From Myxococcales bacterium (lineage in GTDB: Bacteria > Myxococcota_A > Polyangia > Palsa-1104): a stretch of 64,000 nt of DNA. This document shows positions 61,373 through 64,000 of this stretch, piece after piece. Where the stretch lies: the NCBI GenBank assembly GCA_003170275.1, contig PNAM01000009.1, forward strand, positions 1-64,000, read 5' to 3'. Positions within the stretch are counted from its first letter, which is position 1. Every line of letters starts with the position of its first letter. Under the pieces are notes generated by a model, which saw nothing but the letters and a program-made list of their open reading frames with translations, was not told where the DNA came from and did not search any database. Both the position numbers and the translations under genes were made by a program.

Positions 61373-61467
61373 CAGCAACGGAGGGGCAGACTAGAAATTC
61401 GTCTCGTTCCAAGCACTTCTCTGACAATTTGCGGGAGTAACTCAGTGGTAGAGTGCCACCTTGCCAA
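61358..61467 (+). repeat. Right copy of island-flanking direct repeat (attR side)
   Basis: The 110 bp copy with the sigma70 promoter and tRNA 5' half, supplied by the island. It continues into the native 3' half of the tRNA. The eight differences from the left copy are confined to the region before the tRNA. Confidence 0.95.
61369..61397 (+). promoter_or_regulatory. Sigma70 promoter of tRNA-Gly, island-borne copy
   Basis: TTGACA (61369-61374), 17 bp spacer, TAGAAA (61392-61397), placed 33 bp before the tRNA. Four of the eight differences between the two repeat copies fall in the spacer, while both hexamers are unchanged, as expected if the promoter is under selection. Confidence 0.78.
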
Positions 61468-61505
61468 GGTGGACGTCGCGGGTTCAAGTCCCGTCTCCCG
61501 CTCCA
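61431..61505 (+). tRNA. tRNA-Gly (anticodon GCC)
   Basis: A complete cloverleaf: acceptor GCGGGAG/CTCCCGC, D arm, anticodon stem CCACC/GGTGG with loop TTGCCAA and anticodon GCC at 61463-61465, T arm GCGGGTTCAAGTCCCGT, discriminator T and encoded CCA. Its first 37 nt lie within the island-borne repeat and the remainder is native, so it is a hybrid rebuilt by integration. A rho-independent terminator follows directly. Confidence 0.97.
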
Positions 61506-61510
61506 CCAAA

Positions 61511-61544
61511 AAAAGCCCCAAGCTCATGAAGCCTGGGGCTTTTT
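61511..61544. terminator. Rho-independent terminator, likely bidirectional
   Basis: AGCCCCA (61514-61520) and TGGGGCT (61534-61540) form a stem with a 13 nt loop, with an A-run before and a T-run after. It ends the tRNA transcript, and on the other strand can end that of the second integrase. Confidence 0.88.
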
Positions 61545-61653
61545 ACGTTTCCGGTTCTTCCAGCCGTTCCAGTCTTTGCCACCAGTTTGCCACGGCTGCC
61601 CGGCAGTGCTTGGCCCTGGACGGGACAAGTACCAAGCGGACAGTCGCGAGCGG

Positions 61654-62856
61654 TCACGCCATCGCCTCGGTTGCGTGCACCGGAGCCTCAGCCTTCACGC
61701 CCGCTCGCGAGCCGAGCATGAGGATGATGCGCCGGTCGGGATCGCTCTGCGCCGCACCCGCCCGCAAGACCTCGGGCGGCAGCGGGCGCATGTGCTCACC
61801 CGCCATGTGGACGTAGAGATGGGTCTCGGTGATGGACTTGTGGCCCATCCAGCACTGAAGCCGCCACGGGTTCACGCCGAACATCGCGGTGTGCGTCCCG
61901 AAGCTGTGCCGTAGTGAGTGCCAGCCGCGCTCGGGCAGCCCCGCGCGCCGGCAGATCCGGTAGATCGCGTGCGTGGTCTGCCCGTCTCTCAGGGGCCCGC
62001 CGTCCAGATTGCGGGCCACGTACCCCGTCCTGACCACGTCGAGGCGTTTAAGCGCGGCGAGGAGCGTGCCCGTCATGGGCACCTTGCGCCGCGTTCCGCC
62101 CTTCGGTGTGCCGGTGATGCCCTTGCGCGTCTGCTCGTGCACCGTGATGGTGCCCGCCACGAGATCTACGTCCTCGATCCAGCGGAGTGCTCTGACCTCA
62201 CCGATCCGCAACCCTGCCTCACCCGCCAAGCACGCCGCTGCGTACCACTCCGGCCCTTCCGTCTTCGCAGCCTCAAGCAGGCGAGCGTACTCGGATAGCT
62301 CCCACCACTCGATCTCCGGACGCTCCACCTTGATGAGCCCCACCTTCGGCGCACGCGCTACCAGGTCCACATCAGCTGCGTACTTGAGCGGCTTGGACAG
62401 GACCGCGAGTACGTTGTTAATGCGCTTCGGGCTGAGCCCCTTCTTCAGCAACTCACCCTTGAAGAGCGAGATCTCCGGACGGCCGATCTGGTCGAGGCGC
62501 ATCTTGCCGAACTTCTTGTCGAGGTGGTGCCGGTAGATCGACTGCTTCGATTCCATCTCGCTCGGCTTGGTCGGGCGTGGGATCACCCACTCGTTCCAGA
62601 AGCGTCCAGCGGGCACCGATTTCGCATCGCTCGGATCGGCGTTCCCATAAAACCATTCTCGGAATGTCGGAATCACCTCCATTGTCTCGGATTCAACAGG
62701 GTTGAGCACGCGATCGATGTGCGCGCGCTCCGCCTGTTCGGCGGCGTCTCTCGTGTTGCGCGAGGGAGTGCCGCTGATGCGCTCCTTCGTGCCATTCGAG
62801 AGTTTGACCACCTTGCGATACCTCCACTGTCCATCTTGTTCACGACGCACCGGCAT
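61654..62856 (-). CDS. Tyrosine recombinase of a second integrative element
   Basis: 400 residues. Catalytic residues: Arg in EAGLRIGEVRAL, a Lys-rich KGGTRRKVPM strand, HSLRHSFGTH, MGHKSIT and Tyr in HLYVH. The N-terminal part (WRYRKVVKLSNGTKERI) is the arm-binding type and a SAM-like core domain follows at about 80-175. It differs from the island integrase. It reads towards the tRNA from the far side and, with the HTH gene upstream, marks a second element that starts beside the same tRNA-Gly. The other end lies outside the window. Confidence 0.93.
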   Translation of the reverse strand: MPVRREQDGQWRYRKVVKLSNGTKERISGTPSRNTRDAAEQAERAHIDRVLNPVESETMEVIPTFREWFYGNADPSDAKSVPAGRFWNEWVIPRPTKPSEMESKQSIYRHHLDKKFGKMRLDQIGRPEISLFKGELLKKGLSPKRINNVLAVLSKPLKYAADVDLVARAPKVGLIKVERPEIEWWELSEYARLLEAAKTEGPEWYAAACLAGEAGLRIGEVRALRWIEDVDLVAGTITVHEQTRKGITGTPKGGTRRKVPMTGTLLAALKRLDVVRTGYVARNLDGGPLRDGQTTHAIYRICRRAGLPERGWHSLRHSFGTHTAMFGVNPWRLQCWMGHKSITETHLYVHMAGEHMRPLPPEVLRAGAAQSDPDRRIILMLGSRAGVKAEAPVHATEAMA

Positions 62857-62953
62857 CAGAGTTTCTCCCGGCGTGGCGTGGGCTTACGTCCCGGACCGTA
62901 CCACGCCCGCGCGCTGGCCGCTGTGATCGCCGTCACGCGCCCGTCGGGCCCCC

Positions 62954-63190
62954 TCACGGCGTGGCCCCGGGGCCACGCGCCACCGGGCCCGTGCTCCCGC
63001 CCAGCCACCCGAGCACCGCGTCCCGGCTGATCCGAAACTGCCGACCAATTCGCTGAACGCCGGGAATGTCGTTCCTTGCAATTGCCTCGTATGCGGTTTT
63101 CCGATTCATTCGCAGTAAGGTCGCGAGCTCGTCAACGGTCAGCACGGGCGGCAACGACGCCGCCGCGATCGCACGGGGGGTCGACTTCAT
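62954..63190 (-). CDS. Excisionase-family helix-turn-helix protein
   Basis: 78 residues. PPVLTVDELATLLRMNRKTAY followed by AIARNDIPGVQRIGRQFRIS is the excisionase/AlpA-type MerR-like HTH. It lies upstream of the second integrase in the same direction with a 97 bp gap, as expected for a directionality factor. The last 15 residues are Gly/Ala-rich and probably unstructured. Confidence 0.88.
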   Translation of the reverse strand: MKSTPRAIAAASLPPVLTVDELATLLRMNRKTAYEAIARNDIPGVQRIGRQFRISRDAVLGWLGGSTGPVARGPGATP

Positions 63191-63337
63191 GTTGGTCGTC
63201 TCTCGGAAGAAAGAGACGGGGGCCGGCGAGACGACACTCTCCCGCCTGCCCCCGCCGATGATCGGTCGTGCCTAGATCGCTCAGGCCGCCAGCTTCCGTG
63301 AGCCGGACTCCCCCTCAGTTTCGAGGATGGCTCGTTG

Positions 63338-63673
63338 CTACTCCTCGTCGTCCTCCAAGTCCCAGGCGTCCTCCCAGTCGGAGGCTCCCGCCGCATCGAA
63401 ATCGAGCAGCATGTCCTTGGTGGTGTCCTCGTCGACGGGGCACGCGACCGTCAGATACCCGTCCTGTTCCTCGTCCGGCACGTCGTCGTCGGTGCAGAGG
63501 CCGTGGTCGTCCATGACTTGGGGTTTCCCGGTGGCGTCGAGCGCCATCGAGACGCACCAGTAGCGATCTTCGCCGTCGTCCCAGTCCTGTTGCACGATCT
63601 CGTCGTGCAGCGCGACGGCCGGCAGATGCTGCCGGATATACGCCTGCCACTTGGCGTTGATGAGGTCTTCCAT
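63338..63673 (-). CDS. Small acidic protein, unknown
   Basis: 111 residues, very acidic (runs such as DWDDGEDRY, DDDVPDEEQDG and a DLEDDEE end). No signal peptide or known fold. Its ATG is 4 nt after the stop of the preceding HTH-like frame, so the two are likely translated together. Acidic proteins encoded in mobile elements can be DNA mimics, but nothing here proves that. Confidence 0.6.
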   Translation of the reverse strand: MEDLINAKWQAYIRQHLPAVALHDEIVQQDWDDGEDRYWCVSMALDATGKPQVMDDHGLCTDDDVPDEEQDGYLTVACPVDEDTTKDMLLDFDAAGASDWEDAWDLEDDEE

Positions 63674-63677
63674 GCGC

Positions 63678-63845
63678 TCACTCCTTCGAGCGAATTGGTT
63701 TCAAACCGAACCGTTCGCGCCGTTTCAGGTTCTGCCCCACGCGATCGAGCGCCGCGCGGACGCGCTTGCGCACCGCACGCGGCGTCACCTTGAGCCGTTC
63801 GGCGATGACTCTCGGATCGCCGTCTTCGAGCACCATCTCGATCAC
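63678..63845 (-). CDS. Small HTH (sigma region 4-like) protein, start uncertain
   Basis: 55 codons from a GTG at 63845; the frame is open upstream to about 63967 but without a good start. MVLEDGDPRVIAERLKVTPR then AVRKRVRAALDRV is a helix-turn-helix of the sigma70 region 4 type, followed by a basic tail. It may regulate the second element. It ends 4 nt before the acidic protein's start. Confidence 0.45.
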   Translation of the reverse strand: MIEMVLEDGDPRVIAERLKVTPRAVRKRVRAALDRVGQNLKRRERFGLKPIRSKE

Positions 63846-64000
63846 GATCGCGTCCGAAGGGAGAAAGCCGCCTGTTCTTCCCCCCTCATAGAAGACACTC
63901 CAATGAGCCGCGCGATCGGAACCAATTTCTTTCCGAGCGACGGCAACAGAACCAAGATGTTCCCCGTGGGAACCTCAGTCCCCAGCCAGTCCCAGCCCCA

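Larger units (their letters stand above)
46488..61467. mobile_element. Integrative genomic island in tRNA-Gly(GCC), about 15 kb
   Basis: Bounded by a 110 bp direct repeat, with a tyrosine integrase gene at the right end next to the repeat and putative integrase arm sites near both ends. It carries about a dozen genes, several with lower GC and mixed origin. The island brings its own copy of the tRNA promoter and 5' half, which joins to the native 3' half to restore the tRNA. No relaxase, replication or transfer genes were seen, so movement may need help from elsewhere. Confidence 0.92.

Noticed and set aside
46488-61467. Insertion sequences or transposase genes in the island
   Set aside because: No transposase motif or terminal inverted repeats with target duplications were found; the only recombinase is the tyrosine integrase.

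Overview
This window is a high-GC chromosome segment with dense, often translationally coupled genes. Its content suggests a large-genome Myxococcota (delta-proteobacterial) bacterium. The signs are many short lipoproteins with Gly/Asp-rich linkers, two Hanks-type Ser/Thr kinases, a PP2C phosphatase, two FHA-sigma54 activators, three class III nucleotide cyclases, an IgGFc-binding-type surface protein and Cys-rich lipoproteins. This taxonomic reading is an inference from gene content; no rRNA or other marker gene lies in the window.

Layout. 1-7374: a truncated Gly-rich lipoprotein, a Rieske oxygenase, then a leftward run of a membrane-anchored lipoprotein, TPR protein, GNAT, PP2C, methyltransferase and small lipoprotein. 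7391-9991: two class III cyclases flanking an internally deleted ammonium transporter remnant, then a Spy/CpxP-like gene. 10039-26359: mostly housekeeping or accessory core genes (UvrD-like helicase, HIT protein and polyphosphate:AMP phosphotransferase, Ski2-like helicase, lipase, SDF symporter, serine acetyltransferase). 26362-36708: signalling genes, with a solute-binding protein coupled to a degenerate PP2C/SpoIIE-like protein, two Ser/Thr kinases, an FHA-sigma54 activator, and a murein-peptidase-like gene behind a good sigma-54 promoter match. 36715-44453: a leftward six-gene run in which a DUF5939-type cyclase overlaps an FHA/degenerate-GGDEF/sigma54 activator by one base. 44511-46368: TerB-like, chalcone-isomerase-like and lipoprotein genes.

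46378-61505 is the most striking part: a roughly 15 kb integrative island in a tRNA-Gly(GCC) gene. A 110 bp direct repeat brackets it, containing not only the 5' half of the tRNA but also its sigma70 promoter (TTGACA-N17-TAGAAA). The island's right end therefore rebuilds a complete, promoter-bearing tRNA-Gly. The left end keeps the host promoter and a tRNA 5' half that now points into the island's first gene. Both ends carry a tandem pair of an 11-mer that looks like integrase arm sites. Cargo includes a possible nuclease, a membrane PLD-like (DUF5919-like) protein, a 5'-truncated FG-GAP gene, a DUF6968 protein, a PD-(D/E)XK nuclease-STAND ATPase (predicted phage defence), three small exported or Zn-ribbon proteins, and an operon ending in a sigma-region-2/HTH fusion and a tyrosine integrase. 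No relaxase, replication or type IV secretion gene was seen.

61654-64000 begins a second integrative element on the other side of the tRNA (tyrosine integrase, excisionase-like HTH, small acidic protein, HTH fragment), so this tRNA-Gly is a tandem integration hotspot.
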